A stretch of DNA of 64,000 nucleotides from positions 67,824,625-67,888,624 of the forward strand of contig NC_079134.1 in NCBI RefSeq assembly GCF_945859705.1, given 5' to 3'. The position numbers and the translations under genes are program-made. Source of the stretch: Episyrphus balteatus (Eukaryota; Arthropoda; Insecta; Diptera; Syrphidae). The notes below the pieces were generated by a model that ran no database searches, had not been told where the DNA came from, and saw only the letters and a list, made by a program, of their open reading frames with translations. Of this stretch, positions 23,126-35,112 are shown piece by piece; position 1 is the stretch's first letter, and each line of letters opens with the position of its first letter.

Positions 23126-23733
23126 GTATACATACTTCTATACGGTTGATTAAATAAAGCAGTTTGTGTTGCGTTTGTATATGACGCTGTGGTGCCATTT
23201 GACGAATATGATGCCCATGTCTGCTGGTGTGGGAACAAAGGAACTACCGTTGGCGTTGTGAGTACAGGAATTGAACGGTATGGCAAAAGTTGAAAGTTCG
23301 AGTTTACCGAACTCAACGAAGTTCTATTAATTGCTTGATTTACGGTGCTCACCTGTACTGCTGTGCTCGCAGTACATAGCCTTGTTTCTGCATTATTCGG
23401 TATAATGTCTTGATGTAGGGTTGATGGAGATGAAGATGCTTGTAGATGGATTGTGAATCCTGACATGAGGCCAATATTCTGTACGGTCGGAGCAGCACTA
23501 GAGTTGGTAGTTGTTGTAACTGCACTAGAACTGGTAGTTGTTGTAACTAATCGTGAATTTATGCAGATTTCGCAATTCCAGCTGACATCAGCTACACCAC
23601 TATTAACACCGACACATTCGAAATGATACCACTTATCGCAAGAATGACATTGTACCATTTGTTCTGTTTCACCTTCACTACACAAATTGCAGACAGGAAC
23701 ACCATCATCTTGTATTTTCTTTTTTGGAGGCAT
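23126..23733 (-). CDS. BEL/Pao N-terminal PHD finger region
   Basis: The frame starts ATG at 23733 with MPPKKKIQDDGVPVCNLCSE. It has a Cys4-His-Cys3 arrangement (CNLC, CHSCDKWYHFEC, WNCEIC) over residues about 16-60, a PHD zinc finger. A Ser/Thr-rich linker with a repeated TTTSSSAV-type block follows. Its frame runs into the foldback at 23125, beyond which gag continues at 22393. A PHD finger ahead of gag is, to my knowledge, found in some insect BEL/Pao elements; its role there (chromatin binding during integration?) is not established. It is part of the retroelement, not a host gene, judging from the continuous context. Confidence 0.7.
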
Positions 23734-23973
23734 TTTCTTTTAGCGCGATTCCGATTAAGCTAGACTGAATTACCGTTTAATAAAATAATAAAATTGTTTT
23801 AAAGATTTGTTGGAGCCGAAATCTTATCAAAATTAAAGTATAAAGCCGACACAATTTTTAATAGCAATTATAAATTTATTTAACTTCAAAAATATAAATT
23901 ATATTATGAACGCTTTAAAACAATTTGTGTTACTAACACAATATTGATTCTTCGACTGATTGATTTTACTTTT

Positions 23974-26171
23974 ATTATCTCTGAACAACAACATCTTGAA
24001 GGTGCTACCACCAAGTGTTTAATGGCTAGATTTACAGTACTGTTTCACGGATGCCAATCCGATCATCAGACTCCTTTATTCCTTTTTGTATGTGGTGCTT
24101 AGTCTAGTAATTTTTTCATTTGATTTGAAAAACTTCTTCCGTCACACTTGAGTATTGAACCTAGACCAAGCGAGTTCAGAAGCCAGTACACTACGCACTG
24201 CGCTACCTCACCCACATGATAAGCTTCACCCAATTGCAGGTTTTCTTAGTTTATCAACATGCAAATGAATAGACAGCATTTTTACTAGCTGCTTCAAGTA
24301 TGATTATTGTTATTCGGCTCTTTCATGTTTTTCTCCATACTCTTAGGCATAGCAACAATTCGTTTGCATATACGAAAGTAGGAAAGTGATTAGAAAGATG
24401 TTAGGCGCGGGCCCTGATTATTTTACATTAAGTGTCAGTTTTTTCGTATGTTTACATACTTGCAGTGACTGCTTTAAAAAAAAAAAACACTTGGTGGTAG
24501 CACCTTCAAGATGTTGTTGTTGTTCAAAGATTATAATGGAATTGACGGAATAAAAAGCAGTCACTGCAAGTATGTAAACATACGGAAAAACTGAAAAAGA
24601 AATATTTCTGTTTTAGACAGTACCCAAACAGACCTACATTAAGGTGGTTTCACATTGGTGCGTTGTTTTAAGATAGCATGTTAACTTTGGTTAACTTTCA
24701 TTGTTTTAGTTATCTAAGTTTAGAAGTAAGATGTTTGTTTTATTACCATGAATTTTTTTGTTAAAATAGAATTTTTATAAAATCGAGTCTATTACTAAGG
24801 TCCAATCTTTTGTAAACACTTCTGATACCAATGAAATCTATCTTCGTCCTTTTCTCTCTTGAAAGAACATAAGAATTTGACAGTTCCTTTGCCATTTTAC
24901 CAAGTTTTCACTTTTAGACGTTTACATTTTAGCATAAAAGGCCCTAATATTTTGTCGCACACCAAATGCCGCATGAAAAAGCGTTTTTCTTATGAGGCTC
25001 AGGGAAAACTAACAAAAACGTCTTTTTTGTTCCTTAAAGCCTTATCTACAATAAGCTAAAAAGTGAAAAAGTGAGAAATTTACAAAATTCAGTTTATTTA
25101 TTTCTTTCTAGCGCTATTTGTTTTTGTTTATTAAAGCAAAAAATAAGCTTTCTGCATCATTATTTTTGATTTTAAGGTAAGAAAAACGGTCAAAAAATGA
25201 GTTTGAAAATTGTTTTTAATACAAAAAAGTGTCAGTTTTTTCGTATGTTTACATACTTGCAGTGGCTGCTATTTATTCCGTCAATTCCATTATAATCTCT
25301 GAACAACAACAACATCTTGAAGGTGCTACCACCAAGTGTTCAATGGCTAGAGTTACAGTACTGTTTCACGGATGCCAATCCGATCATCAGACTCCTTTAA
25401 TCCATTTTGTATGTGGTGCTTAGTCTAGTAATTTTTTCATTTGATTTGAAAAACTTCTTCCATCACACTTGAGTATTGAACCTAGACCAAGCGAGTTCAG
25501 AAGCCAGTACACTACGCACTGCGCTACCTCACCCACATGATTATCTTCACCCAATTGCAGGTTTTCTTAGTTTATCAACATGCAAATGAATAGACTTAGC
25601 ATTTTTACTACCTCCTTCAAGTATGATTATTGTTGTTCGGCTCTTTCATGTTTTTCTCCATACTCTTAGGCATAGCAACAATTCGTTTGCATATACGAAA
25701 GTAGGAAAGTGATTAGAAAGATGTTAGGAGCGGGCCCTGATGATTTTACATTAAGTGTCAGGTTTTTCGTATGTTTACATACTTGCAGTGGCTGGCTATT
25801 TATTCCGTCAATTCCATTATAATCTCTGAACAACAACAACATCTTGAAGATGCTACCACCAAGTGTTTAATGGCTTTCCTACTTTCGTATATGTAAACGA
25901 ATTGTTGCCATGCCTAAGAGTATGGAGAAAAACATGAAAGAGCCGAATAACAATAATCAAATCAAATGAAAAAATTACTAGACTAAGCACCACATACAAA
26001 ATGGAATTAAGGAGTCTGATGATCGGATTGGCATCCGCGAAACAGTACTGTAACTCTAGCCATTAAACACTTGGTGGTAGCACCTTCAAGATGTTGTTGT
26101 TGTTCAGAGATTATAATGGAATTGACGGAATAAATAGCAGCCACTGCAAGTATGTAAACATACGAAAATAC
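23974..26171. repeat. array of tRNA-related SINE-like repeats
   Basis: A 13-bp TGATTTTACTTTT at 23961-23973 and 26172-26184 brackets the array. Units of about 510-540 bp lie in + orientation (about 23974-24484 and 25229-25770, plus a partial one to 25873), with inverted partial copies at 24485-24605 and 25874-26171. Each full unit has a tRNA-like core on the minus strand (24150-24215 and 25472-25537). The spacer 24606-25228 shows nothing I recognise. Confidence 0.6.
24150..24215 (-). repeat. tRNA-like promoter core of a SINE
   Basis: On the minus strand GGTAGCGCAGTGCGTAGTG resembles a Pol III A box. About 25 bp later GGTCTAGGTTCAATACT resembles a B box (GGTTCRANNCC). The same core recurs at 25472-25537 and, better preserved, at 37921-37985 and 48520-48592. 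It is not a functional tRNA: no cloverleaf with a full acceptor stem is evident. Confidence 0.5.
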
Positions 26172-26283
26172 TGATTTTACTTTTGTTTGTTAACTTGGCG
26201 GCTATGTATATAACAGAGGTTGGAATATTTTTTATAAATTGAATCAGTTAGTAAATGAATTTACTTCTTAATTAAGTTCAATA

Positions 26284-27332
26284 CAGGGTGTTTGAATTTT
26301 TAGTACTACAATTTATAATTATTATGAAATTTATATATTTTTAAGATCAAAATACTGGTAATTTATAAAAAGATAAATTATGGCGGCAACAGGTACCCTT
26401 ACGAAATTCATTAAATATGTTCTCTTAACCATGGGAATTACGAATAATGTAAGTCTATACATTTTTTTTATGTGAAAGGGTGTTTTTTATTAGAAGTAAG
26501 GAAAATATGGGTATATTTGAAAAAGTGTGTAATACTAGAGTAATACTAGTGGTACCCTATTGAAATTTAGCAATTATGTTGCTTTTAAGATAAGAAACAA
26601 GAATCTTAAGTGTCTATAAAAATATCATAGTTAAAAGGGTGTTTTTTTTTAGTGAAAACAAAAATGATGGGTCACCCTAATGAAATTTTGTAAAAACATT
26701 GATTTTGGGATAGAAAGCAAGAATAAAGAGTTTTCATAAAAAAAATTTTGGTGAAAGGGTGTTTTTTTTCGAAGAGACAGTAAAATCTGCAATTGGTCCC
26801 AAAAAGCCAATGATTCATTTAATTTATGGTTTTGATGACAAATTAAACATTTATATATAAGTTCTTAGACGTTTTACGCGAAGAAACACCCTTTCACCAA
26901 AAATAATTTTAAGAACTTTATGAATCCTTAGTCCCTGCTTTATTTTAAACCTTCATGCCGAATTTTATCAGTGTAGCATGTTTTTCACATGGGTTTTGGT
27001 TCTATTTTACTTGTTGAAGTCAAAAAACAAGCACCCTTGTTTTTAATCGGCAACAAATTTTGTTAGAGCAATAGTATTGACATTATTTTTATGTCATTAG
27101 ATTCAGCATCAAAAAGTACCTTGAAAACATCTAACATATGATGATATTCGACAAACAATTTTTTTCAGTATATTTTTGACCTTCACTCCCTCCCTCTTGT
27201 CCGCGAAAAAAACACCCTTCCACCCAACTTTTTTTATAGACTTCTTTTGTGCTTGGTTTTTATCCTAAAAGCAAACTTTTTGCCGAGTTTCATGAGTGTA
27301 ACAATTTTTTTTTTAAATGCTTATTTTACCTG
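26284..27332. mobile_element. second copy of the large palindrome, internally deleted
   Basis: TA flanks both ends (26282-26283 and 27333-27334). The left end is CAGGGTGTTTGAA and the right end TATTTTACCTG. It contains the same submodules ending in AAGGGTGTTTTTTT, first in one orientation, then inverted after about 26880, where the palindrome centre and part of the arms are lost. It is inserted just after the Gypsy integrase C-terminus. Confidence 0.7.
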
Positions 27333-27334
27333 TA

Positions 27335-27489
27335 CTATATCTTGATGGCACTTCTCGACCTGAAGTCACCATATCCCTCCTAAAATTAGCGTAGTAGGGT
27401 GAAACACCCAAAACCTCGTGCTGTGACGTGCGAATTGCACACGCCACCATACTTAGCTGTGAATCCCACACTCTGTGGTTTTCTGCTAC
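27335..27489 (-). pseudogene. Gypsy integrase C-terminal part
   Basis: The minus strand reads WDSQLSMVACAIRTSQHEVL and SPYYANFRRDM, the conserved W-D...A.N...H...G.SP motif that follows the catalytic core of Gypsy integrases. It is separated from the core by the foldback at 27490-28276. The shared 8-bp TCTGCTAC shows that the frame was continuous before that insertion. Confidence 0.8.
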
Positions 27490-28276
27490 GGGTGCCTATT
27501 GTATCGCCTTTTTTACTTCGATTTCTGTTATTTTGTTTTTGACACAATTTTTTTTGATTAGTTCGCCATCCTTTATTTGGGTTTTCGTTTACTTCGTATT
27601 TCGATCACTTCGCCCAACTTTAACTTTGCCTTGTGTCTTCCTGATTTTTATTTATTTCGCATTTTCATTACAAGTCCAATGAGTTGTTTCGCCAAGGTTC
27701 ATTTCGCTTTTAGTTTATTTTGGCATATGGTTATTCCGTCTTCAGTTTTGTGGATTGTTTTGGGTTTTGAAGACTTTTGGATTAAAGTTAAGCAAATCGT
27801 TATAATATAAGAGATCTGTTACTTTAAATTGTAACAAATTCGTCGTTTTTTCTTTTTTGGGCATTTTTAAAATTAACAGGCACTCAAAATGACGCGATTT
27901 ATTCGCCACCATTTGTTTCGCCATTTTTTTGTGGATTTTAATAGCCTAAGGGCGTTAAAATTCGCGCGAATTTTAACGCCCTTAGGCTATTAACATCCAC
28001 AAAAAAATGGGCGAAACAAATGGTGGCGAAATAATTAAAGTCCAAGTGAACCAAAGGTGACTTAATTCCAAAACGAAATAATGAAAAAACGAAGTAATCA
28101 ATAACAAAATAAACTCAAAACGAAGTCATAAGAAAACGGGGTATACGTTTGTCGAAATAAGGAAAAACGAAATAAATAAAAAACTAAACAACAAAAATAC
28201 GAAACAATAAAATAGCGAATCGACTTAGACGAAACAATAAAAAACCGAAATAAGAAAAGCGAAACAAACCATACCC
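27490..28276. mobile_element. GGGTGCC/GGGTATGG foldback, 8-bp TSD
   Basis: TCTGCTAC lies at 27482-27489 and 28277-28284, a perfect 8-bp duplication inside Gypsy integrase. The ends are GGGTGCCTATTG and CCATACCC; the inner hairpin is CCTAAGGGCGTTAAAATTCG with its complement at 27942-27989. It is the simpler relative of 7359-9069. The 8-bp site suggests hAT or P-type transposition. It has many TTTCGC/GCGAAA repeats and no coding capacity. Confidence 0.8.
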
Positions 28277-29071
28277 TCTGCTACATATGCCCTCAACATC
28301 GTTTTGAGAATTTGATTAATCCTCTCCGCATTGTTCGCCTGCGGATGATAATGGGCTGTAAATTTTAATTGTGACCCGTATGCCTGGCAGAGCGCTGCCA
28401 GTTCCTTTGATCGGAACTGGGGACCGTTGTCACTCACGATCACCTTCGGTATGGCAAAAAGTAAAAACAAATTGTCCTCGAGTTCCCTACAAATGGCTTT
28501 CGCAGTAGCCGACCTCAATGCAAAAAGAAGTGGAAATTTAGTGAAGTAATCAACGACGGTAAGAATATAGATAAAACCTCTACTAGACTTAGCAAGCGGA
28601 CCCACGAAATCTATACAGATCATTTCCCACGGTGAAGTAATCCCCACCCTTTCAGACATTACTCCAGTCGGTTTTTCATTAACTGGCTTTACTTGTTGGC
28701 AAACTTTAAAATTCCTAACGTGCCTTGTTATATCACCCCTCATTTTAGACGAATAAAACTTTCCCGCAATCCTTGCAAAAGTTTTCCTAACCCCCATGTG
28801 TCCCGCTAATGGACCATCATGAAACTCATCTAAGATTTTTAACCTTTCGTTTTTTCATAATACCCTTTTCCATCCCTGATTATTTTCATGAACTACAATA
28901 TGATTGGCCTTAACAAGCTTGAACAACTGACCTTGTTCAACTCGCCAGGCAGGATAAGCTAATGGGTTGGTATTAACTGCTGCTTTCATTTTAACTATCT
29001 ACGGGTCTGAATCCTCTATTGAAATCTCGGCTAACTCCGGGACTCTACGAGATAACATGTCTGGTAATATA
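28277..29071 (-). pseudogene. Gypsy integrase catalytic core
   Basis: Minus-strand frames read DEFHDGPLAGHMGVRKTFAR and CQQVKP (HHCC zinc domain; a stop precedes it near 28855). CIDFVGPL (first Asp), VIVSDNGPQF (second Asp) and HPQANNAERINQ (catalytic Glu) follow. The D-D-35-E arrangement is intact in this segment. It would join element cDNA to host DNA. It stops at the 27490-28276 insertion and, upstream, at the Tc1-derived palindrome. Confidence 0.85.
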
Positions 29072-30683
29072 CACTCAGTCACAAAAGTAAGTATACACCC
29101 CTATCTTTGTTTAACCAAGACCTCAAAAAAAAAAAATCTAACACATTTTCGAAAAAAATTTAAATGTGGTTTTATTTCATTAATCATTACCTACATATTT
29201 TAAAAAAAAAAATTGTCAAATAATCAATACTAAATGAAAAAGTGACAAAAAACTTAACACAGTACAAAATTTCGCATTACAAAAGTAAGTATACAGAGAA
29301 GAAAAAACTATGAAAATCGATGTTAAAAGTATAAATACCTAAATTTTTTTGGGAATTAATATATTTTAGGCTACCCCCTAGACTTGACGAGGTCAAACTC
29401 ACTTGAAGGCATTGATTTTACTAGATTTTTTGCAACATTTGGGCCGAATCTTATTCACTCTTCCTATAAGACTCGTTTCAGCTAATCCTTTGAATGCTTC
29501 CTTACTTTTCTCACCAAATGGTCTCACAGATGCTAAATAGTATCCAAATCGGGTGACTGGGGGACGTTTGGATCTGGTTTTGAAAGTTTTTGATCAAAAA
29601 TTCACTCAAAAAGACCGAGTTTTGCTTAGGGTCGTTACCTTTATTGAAGATAATCAATCCATCTTAGCCTAATTATTCGACACTCTGGTGCAGGTTTGTC
29701 TATAAAATATCTAAAAAAGAATACCCATCCATTTTTTCCTCAAGGAGACCAAGTAACCCACACCGAAAACTATAAGTAAAACCCCCATACCATAAACGAA
29801 TCACTGCCGTTTTTACCAGTACCAGCTTTTTGATAGGATTTTGTTACTTTTGTATCTTTCTCCAAATTTTACCAGCTCCATCTGAGCAGTACACTTCGTC
29901 TTACGTGCATATGAGTTATGGATGTGGCAATATTTCTAGAAAACCGAGAAAAGAAGTAGATCCGAAAAGAAAGGAAGGTACTGGTAAAAACGGCAGTGAT
30001 TCGTTTATGGTATGGGGGTTTTGCTTATAGCTTTCGGTGTGGGTTACTTGGTCTCCTTGGTGCAGGTACCAGAGTGTCGAATAATTAGGCTAAGATGGAT
30101 TGATTATCTTCAATAAAGGTAACGACCCTAAGCAAAACTCGGTCTTTTTGAGTGAATTTTTGATCAAAAACTTTCAAAACCAGATCCAAACGTCCCCCAG
30201 TCACCCGATTTGGATACTATTTAGCATCTGTGAGACCATTTGGTGAGAAAAGTAAGGAAGCATTCAAAGGATTAGCTGAAACGAGTCTTATAGGAAGAGT
30301 GAATAAGATTCGGCCCAAATGTTGCAAAAAATCTAGTAAAATCAATGCCTTCAAGTGAGTTTGACCTCGTCAAGTCTAGGGGGTAGCCTAAAATATATTA
30401 ATTCCCAAAAAAATTTAGGTATTTATACTTTTAACATCGATTTTCATAGTTTTTTCTTCTCTGTATACTTACTTTTGTAATGCGAAATTTTGTACTGTGT
30501 TTAGTTTTTTGTCACTTTTTCATTTAGTATTGATTATTTGACAAATTTTTTTTTTAAAATATGTAGGTAATGATTAATGAAATAAAACCACATTTAAATT
30601 TTTTTCGAAAATGTGTTAGATTTTTTTTTTGAGGTCTTGGTTAAGCAAAGATAGGGGTGTATACTTATTTTTGTGACTGAGTG
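29072..30683. mobile_element. palindrome made from a Tc1-like 3' half
   Basis: Ends CACTCAGTCACAAAAGTAAG are inverted, with TA on both sides (29070-29071 and 30684-30685). Arms of about 710-750 bp (29072-29821 and 29978-30683) are near identical, except for a ~45-bp extra block near 29700-29750. The + strand from about 29930 reads KNGSDSFMVWG, then NDPK (about 30123) and HPIW-type and ETIW remnants of the S-P-D-L-N-P-I-E-x-L-W box. So the arms carry a Tc1 transposase C-terminus on opposite strands. It splits Gypsy RNase H from integrase. Confidence 0.85.
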
Positions 30684-30685
30684 TA

Positions 30686-31172
30686 TGTTCCTTTTCTTTC
30701 CTATGAATAATTTCATAATCAAATTGTTGAAGCCTAATGGCCCAACGTGCTAGTCTACCCTGAGGATCCTTAACATTGCTCAACCACACTAAGGAATAGT
30801 GATCAGTAACAACCGTAAATCGGACACCTTCCAGATACGGTCGCAACTTCTCAATAGCCCATAATACAGCCAAGCATTCTTTTTCAGTTGTACTATAATT
30901 GCGTTCATTCCTATTCAAAGACCTACTAAGGTAACAGACAACCTTTTCCCCTTCCTCAAATTTTTCCCATAGTCTGTTTGTACGATGAAAGGTGGCTTAA
31001 AATCTGGACAAGTAAGAATTGGTGCTGTCACCAACTTTTCTTTTGCCCTCCTAAAACTAGCCTCACATTCTTCTGTCCAAATAAATTTCCTATTTTTTTT
31101 TCAATAAATCCGATAATGGTCTAAGCAGTTCCGAAAAATTTGGTACAAAGCGTCGGTACCACGAAACTGTCC
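30686..31172 (-). pseudogene. Gypsy RNase H
   Basis: The frame reads RNERNYSTTEKECLAVLWAI, then FTVVTDHYSLVWL and GRLARWAIRLQQFDYEI. These are the conserved Y-S-T-T-E-K-E, T-D-H-x-x-L and L-x-R-W motifs of Gypsy-type RNase H. It is joined to the RT upstream by a frame broken near 31100-31170 and cut at 30683 by the Tc1-derived palindrome. Confidence 0.85.
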
Positions 31173-31918
31173 CTATAATTTCCTAACTTCTTTAGTATTC
31201 TTTGGTGCTGGAATCTTAACCATGCTTTCTACCTTTTCTAGATCTACATGTAACCCGTTGCGATCTACGACGTATCCTAAAAACTTCAGCGAATGCATAC
31301 AAAAATTACATTTTTCCCTACTGACCTTCAGACCTGCATCACTCAACCTTTTCATAACTTCTTTCAGAATTTCAAGATGTTTTTCAAAAGTCTCCGAAAT
31401 TATAATTATGTCGTCTAAATAGACGAAAACGAAGGGCTCTAAATCGGCACCCAACACTGTGTCGATAAAGCGTTGCCATGTCGCCGGTGAATTATGTAAG
31501 CCAAAAGGCATTCTCTTAAACTGAAATAGTCCTCTACCAAGAACCGTAAATGCCGTAAAAGGCTTAGAATTTTCCTCCATTGGGATTTGCCAATACGCTG
31601 ACTTGATATCTAATGAAGTCAAAAACCTCGCACCTCGAAGTCTGTCCAAAATGGAACTAATATATGGTAATGTGTAAGCATCTCTTTCCGTTTTTTAATT
31701 AAGCTTCCTATAATCCACTCCACGCAGAATCTGTAAGAACCATCCTTTTTCTTAACTAGAAGTATTGGAGATGACCAAGAACTAGTAGACTTCTCAATCA
31801 CTCCAGCTTCCAACATCTCATTTAATTCAATATCGATGTGTTCCTGCATTGCCGGAGAAACCGGATAATATCGCTGTTTTATCGGTTCCGCCGACGTTCT
31901 AATTTTGTGCTCCACCAT
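31173..31918 (-). pseudogene. Gypsy reverse transcriptase
   Basis: Two overlapping frames give IELNEMLEAGVIEKSTSSWS and SPILLVKKKDGSYRFCV, then LTSLDIKSAYWQIPM, FKRMPFGLHNSPATWQRF and FVYLDDIIIIS (about 31430), with the YLDD catalytic box. The frame changes near 31690. Motif order and spacing are those of metavirid (Gypsy) RT. Apart from the shift it is well preserved. Confidence 0.9.
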
Positions 31919-31995
31919 TGTGGTGGAGAGGACTAGGCCCTCTGGGATGTCATCCCAGCGTTATCCTCTACTACAATTGGTAAAGAAATTATTCC

Positions 31996-32322
31996 TTATA
32001 CTCCTACTCCTGTACCATCCGCGAAGGTCACCGAATGGACAGTATCATTTTTCAATCTAAGCCCTAATCCCTCTAAAACTTTCCAACCGTCCATACCTAT
32101 TATGGTTCTGGAATCTCCTGATTCCAATAAACCTAAAAACCTAGAAACAGAAATGCTAATCCCTATGTAAGGCCTCCTATCATCTCCGTTTGCCGCTAGT
32201 GTAAAGCCTAAGTGTTTTTTATTCGCCGACTGGTTACCAGCAGGCAACCTCCCTAATTCCTTCGGAACTCGCGCCCTGCTGGCGCGCGAGCCCGTTGAGC
32301 ATTTCCCAAACACCTTCTGCAA
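31996..32322 (-). pseudogene. Gypsy aspartic protease, active site altered
   Basis: The frame reads FLGLLESGDSRTIIGMDGWK, aligning with the L-L-D-S/T-G-A-S-R-T-I-I-G segment of Gypsy proteases. The catalytic Asp is Glu and the following Ala is Asp, so the enzyme is probably inactive in this copy. It sits between gag and RT as expected. Confidence 0.7.
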
Positions 32323-33698
32323 TTGCTTCTGGTGACACCCTCAGCACCACAACCAAAACATTTCCTAGGAGCGGAACATCTAGTAACATTTCCTAGGAGC
32401 GGAACATCTAGTAGAAAAATGTCCTACCTTCCCACAATTAAAACATCGAACAAAGTCATCATTTTGGGTGGATATGTTAGGCTGCGACCTAGCACTTTCT
32501 ACTGCTCTGACTGGTTGTTCGTCCCTTGCAACGGCCGCGACTTTCGGTTGTACTGCCGGTCCTGCAGTGTAACCGAGTTCAGGTTCCACATAATTTCTGT
32601 TTCGAGGCCTAAGAGTTTCTAAATCCCTACCTAAACCAGCTAATTCCTTAACAGATTGGGATTTATGAAAACCGATCTGTTTTTGGTAAAATGGATCCAA
32701 GTTTTTCAAAAGAATCGCAACTTTCCTCCGCTCAGAAAGTGGTTCCCCTGACCTCTTGAATAATGTTCGCATGGTGGCAAAATATGCACCATACGACTCC
32801 TCCTTCCCTTGTGTCCTTCGATTGATCTGTTCCAGTAGCAGATCATCATAATTTGCTGGTAAGAATTCGTATTTCAAAGCCGCTACAAATTCTGACCAGC
32901 TAGAAATTTCTTCCCTTATGGACCTATACCAAAGTAAGCTTGACCTGTCAGAAGGTCAACAACTGAACGGAAAAGTAGTGCTTCTGAAACACCACGAGCG
33001 ACCCTAAGTTCTTCAACCCTCTCTAGGAATGAGTTGACTGATGTGCCACAACGTTCACCAGTAAACTGAACATTCCACCTACAGACTCTTTCAATTGATC
33101 TTTTCTTGAAAACCCCGCATCCCTAAATTACTACCTAAATTCGACCTATCAAATTCGTTGGGCACTGGTTCCTGTGCCAAATCCCTCGGTGGTTGAATCA
33201 CGCCTTGATTCAACTGAGCTGCGCCGATTGTAAATGAATATCGTCGGTTATTTATTAATGGCTTAACATCATCGTTGTTAAGTTTAGACAAAATTATTAA
33301 AAGTTCCATTTTCAAAGATTTCTGCTCTCCTATTTCTTCATCCCCCTCGGCGCGGCGCGTATTTTCCCTATCCTTTTTAAGGCCCACTCGATCTTCGTAA
33401 GAATCTTCAAGAATTCCGACGACTTCGAATTTCTTGGTTGATTCTTCATTAGAAGGTTAATTTACCTAATTTTATCTCGTACCGCGTCCCTATCCTCTAT
33501 ATGTGAAAAAGGGTACTTCGAGTACTCCTCCACAGAACCCCTACGTTCAAGCATCCGAGAAGCTCTTAACGAACTTCTCATAGTTTCAACTGTTCCCTTT
33601 TCTAAACCCCTACTCATCATTTCATAACAAAGTTCCTCTTGGGACAGTCTATTAATGTCCACTTTGAAAAAAAAAAAAAACCAGAAAAAAAATATCAC
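32323..33698 (-). pseudogene. Gypsy gag
   Basis: Pieces on the minus strand: INRLSQEELCYEMMSRGLEK (N-terminus, about 33655); RRYSFTIGAAQLNQG (about 33230); SYGAYFATMRTLFKRSGEPL (about 32770); and CFNCGKVGHFSTRC (about 32440), a CCHC zinc knuckle. A 27-bp segment ACATTTCCTAGGAGCGGAAC... at 32358-32412 is tandemly duplicated just after the knuckle. Frameshifts fall near 33420 and 32900. Gag would package the element RNA. Confidence 0.8.
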
Positions 33699-34090
33699 CT
33701 CAAATCAAAATAAATTTATCAAAAAATGAAAAAAAATTTCAAATCGTTGTTCAAATGCCCGAAAATATTTAAAAACTATCAAACAAAATATTCCTCACTA
33801 TTTTAAAACCTGTTAATTGTTTAAAAAGTATATATTGACTTCAATTTTCAAAAAAAAAAAAATCGCTTAAGAAAATTTTCCAAAAAAAAAACGTACTAGA
33901 AATAAAAAATAACCCCCTTCTCAGCCAAACCTAAGGGTTGAAAATGAAAAAACACCAAGTAACTATTTTTAATTTTTATACAATTTGAAATAAAAACACT
34001 TCCCTAAAACACAAAATTAACCACAAATAAGGCACGAACAATTTGGATATATTTTTTTTGCTCAGAGCGAAAACACGTTTGGACGCCAAT
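33699..34090 (-). promoter_or_regulatory. Gypsy leader and primer-binding site
   Basis: This AT-rich leader lies between the 5' LTR and gag. Directly after the LTR end the minus strand gives AT then TGGCGTCCAAACGTG (34089-34074), a candidate primer-binding site close to the tRNA-Lys complement TGGCGCCCAACGTG. Nothing else is recognised. Confidence 0.55.
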
Positions 34091-34199
34091 TGTTATAAAT
34101 CTTTCATGCGAATTTAGGTTGATTATATTACTTTTACGATGGCAGATTTATATCTGCAAAACACAAACACGAAATAAACAAAACGAGTTAAAATTAAAA

Positions 34200-34917
34200 T
34201 AAAATGCACGACTTGGTCGCACGTACTTGCTCTTGTGGGTCAAACCATCGATATCCTTAATATCTATCGGAAATTTATGATTTTGTTAAGTTTCGAGAAA
34301 ATTTAAAAAAATTAAAACAAAACATAAAGTCAAAAATAAATTTTATATTTTTTTCAAAAACTTAATTTTTTGGTTACATTTAACACTTCAAAATTATAAG
34401 AAATACCTGTCTGTAAGTTTTGAATAAAATTGGCTTATGCTTTGACGATATATACGAACTTTAAAAATATGTCAATTTTTGAAGAACGGCAACGCCATAT
34501 TTTCGTTCTCCGCATTTTTCTAGAAAAACTAAAAACGCAGTTTTGTTGCAATCAATAAGACTATTACGTACACTAAATTTAATCAAAATCGTTAGAGCCG
34601 TTTTCGAGAAAATTGCAATACCTCGAAAACGTTATATGGGAGATATGCGTTAAAATGGAGATATTTAAAAAATAAAAAAACGGGTTTGAGGAATTACGCA
34701 AAATCATCGGTGCCAAATTTCAAGCAAATCCATGCATCCGTTTAGGCCCTAGCTCGATGTACAGATGGACGCACAGAGGCACACACGCACAGACGCACAG
34801 ACCGACGGACGGCATGACGAAAACCACTTTTTTTACCTTCTCCATCATCGTAATGTTGGTTTTGATTAAAACCTCAAATTTTTTTTCTACACGAAACCAA
34901 TACTTGCCCTAAAGAGC
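34200..34917. mobile_element. 718-bp insertion in the Gypsy LTR
   Basis: The block is absent from the other LTR and is flanked by AATTAAAA on both sides (34192-34199 and 34918-34925), an apparent 8-bp duplication in low-complexity sequence. It carries a run of GACGCACAG-type near-repeats (34765-34812). No clear terminal inverted repeat and no ORF are seen. Its class is undetermined. Confidence 0.55.
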
Positions 34918-35112
34918 AATTAAAAAAGAAACAAAACGTGATGTGCACAATCCGGTGTGCTTCAAGAATGACAATCAAAATCGATAAAAAATGAAAAGTC
35001 TACAAGAAAAAGATTTATAACTGACAGCAAATTAGTGCCCTTAGCTCAGATTTGGGGTGGGTTCTTTTTTATTGGAGACTTTTTTACTAAGTATAATACT
35101 TTTTTATACTTA

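Larger units (their letters stand above)
16421..26214 (-). mobile_element. BEL/Pao LTR retrotransposon, decayed and interrupted
   Basis: On the minus strand the order is a PHD-finger N-terminus, gag, zinc knuckle and aspartic protease, RT, RNase H and the start of integrase, as in BEL/Pao. A short candidate 5' LTR is TGTTGGAGCC (23809) to ATATAACA (near 26214), split by the SINE-like array at 23974-26171. The 3' part of integrase and the 3' LTR are missing at the junction with the Gypsy LTR. Other interruptions are at about 17045-18640, 18957-19899 and 22415-23125. Confidence 0.8.

Noticed and set aside
22978..23733. Host PHD-finger chromatin gene
   Set aside because: The frame continues into BEL gag once the 711-bp hAT-like insertion is skipped, and start, orientation and spacing fit a BEL/Pao N-terminus.
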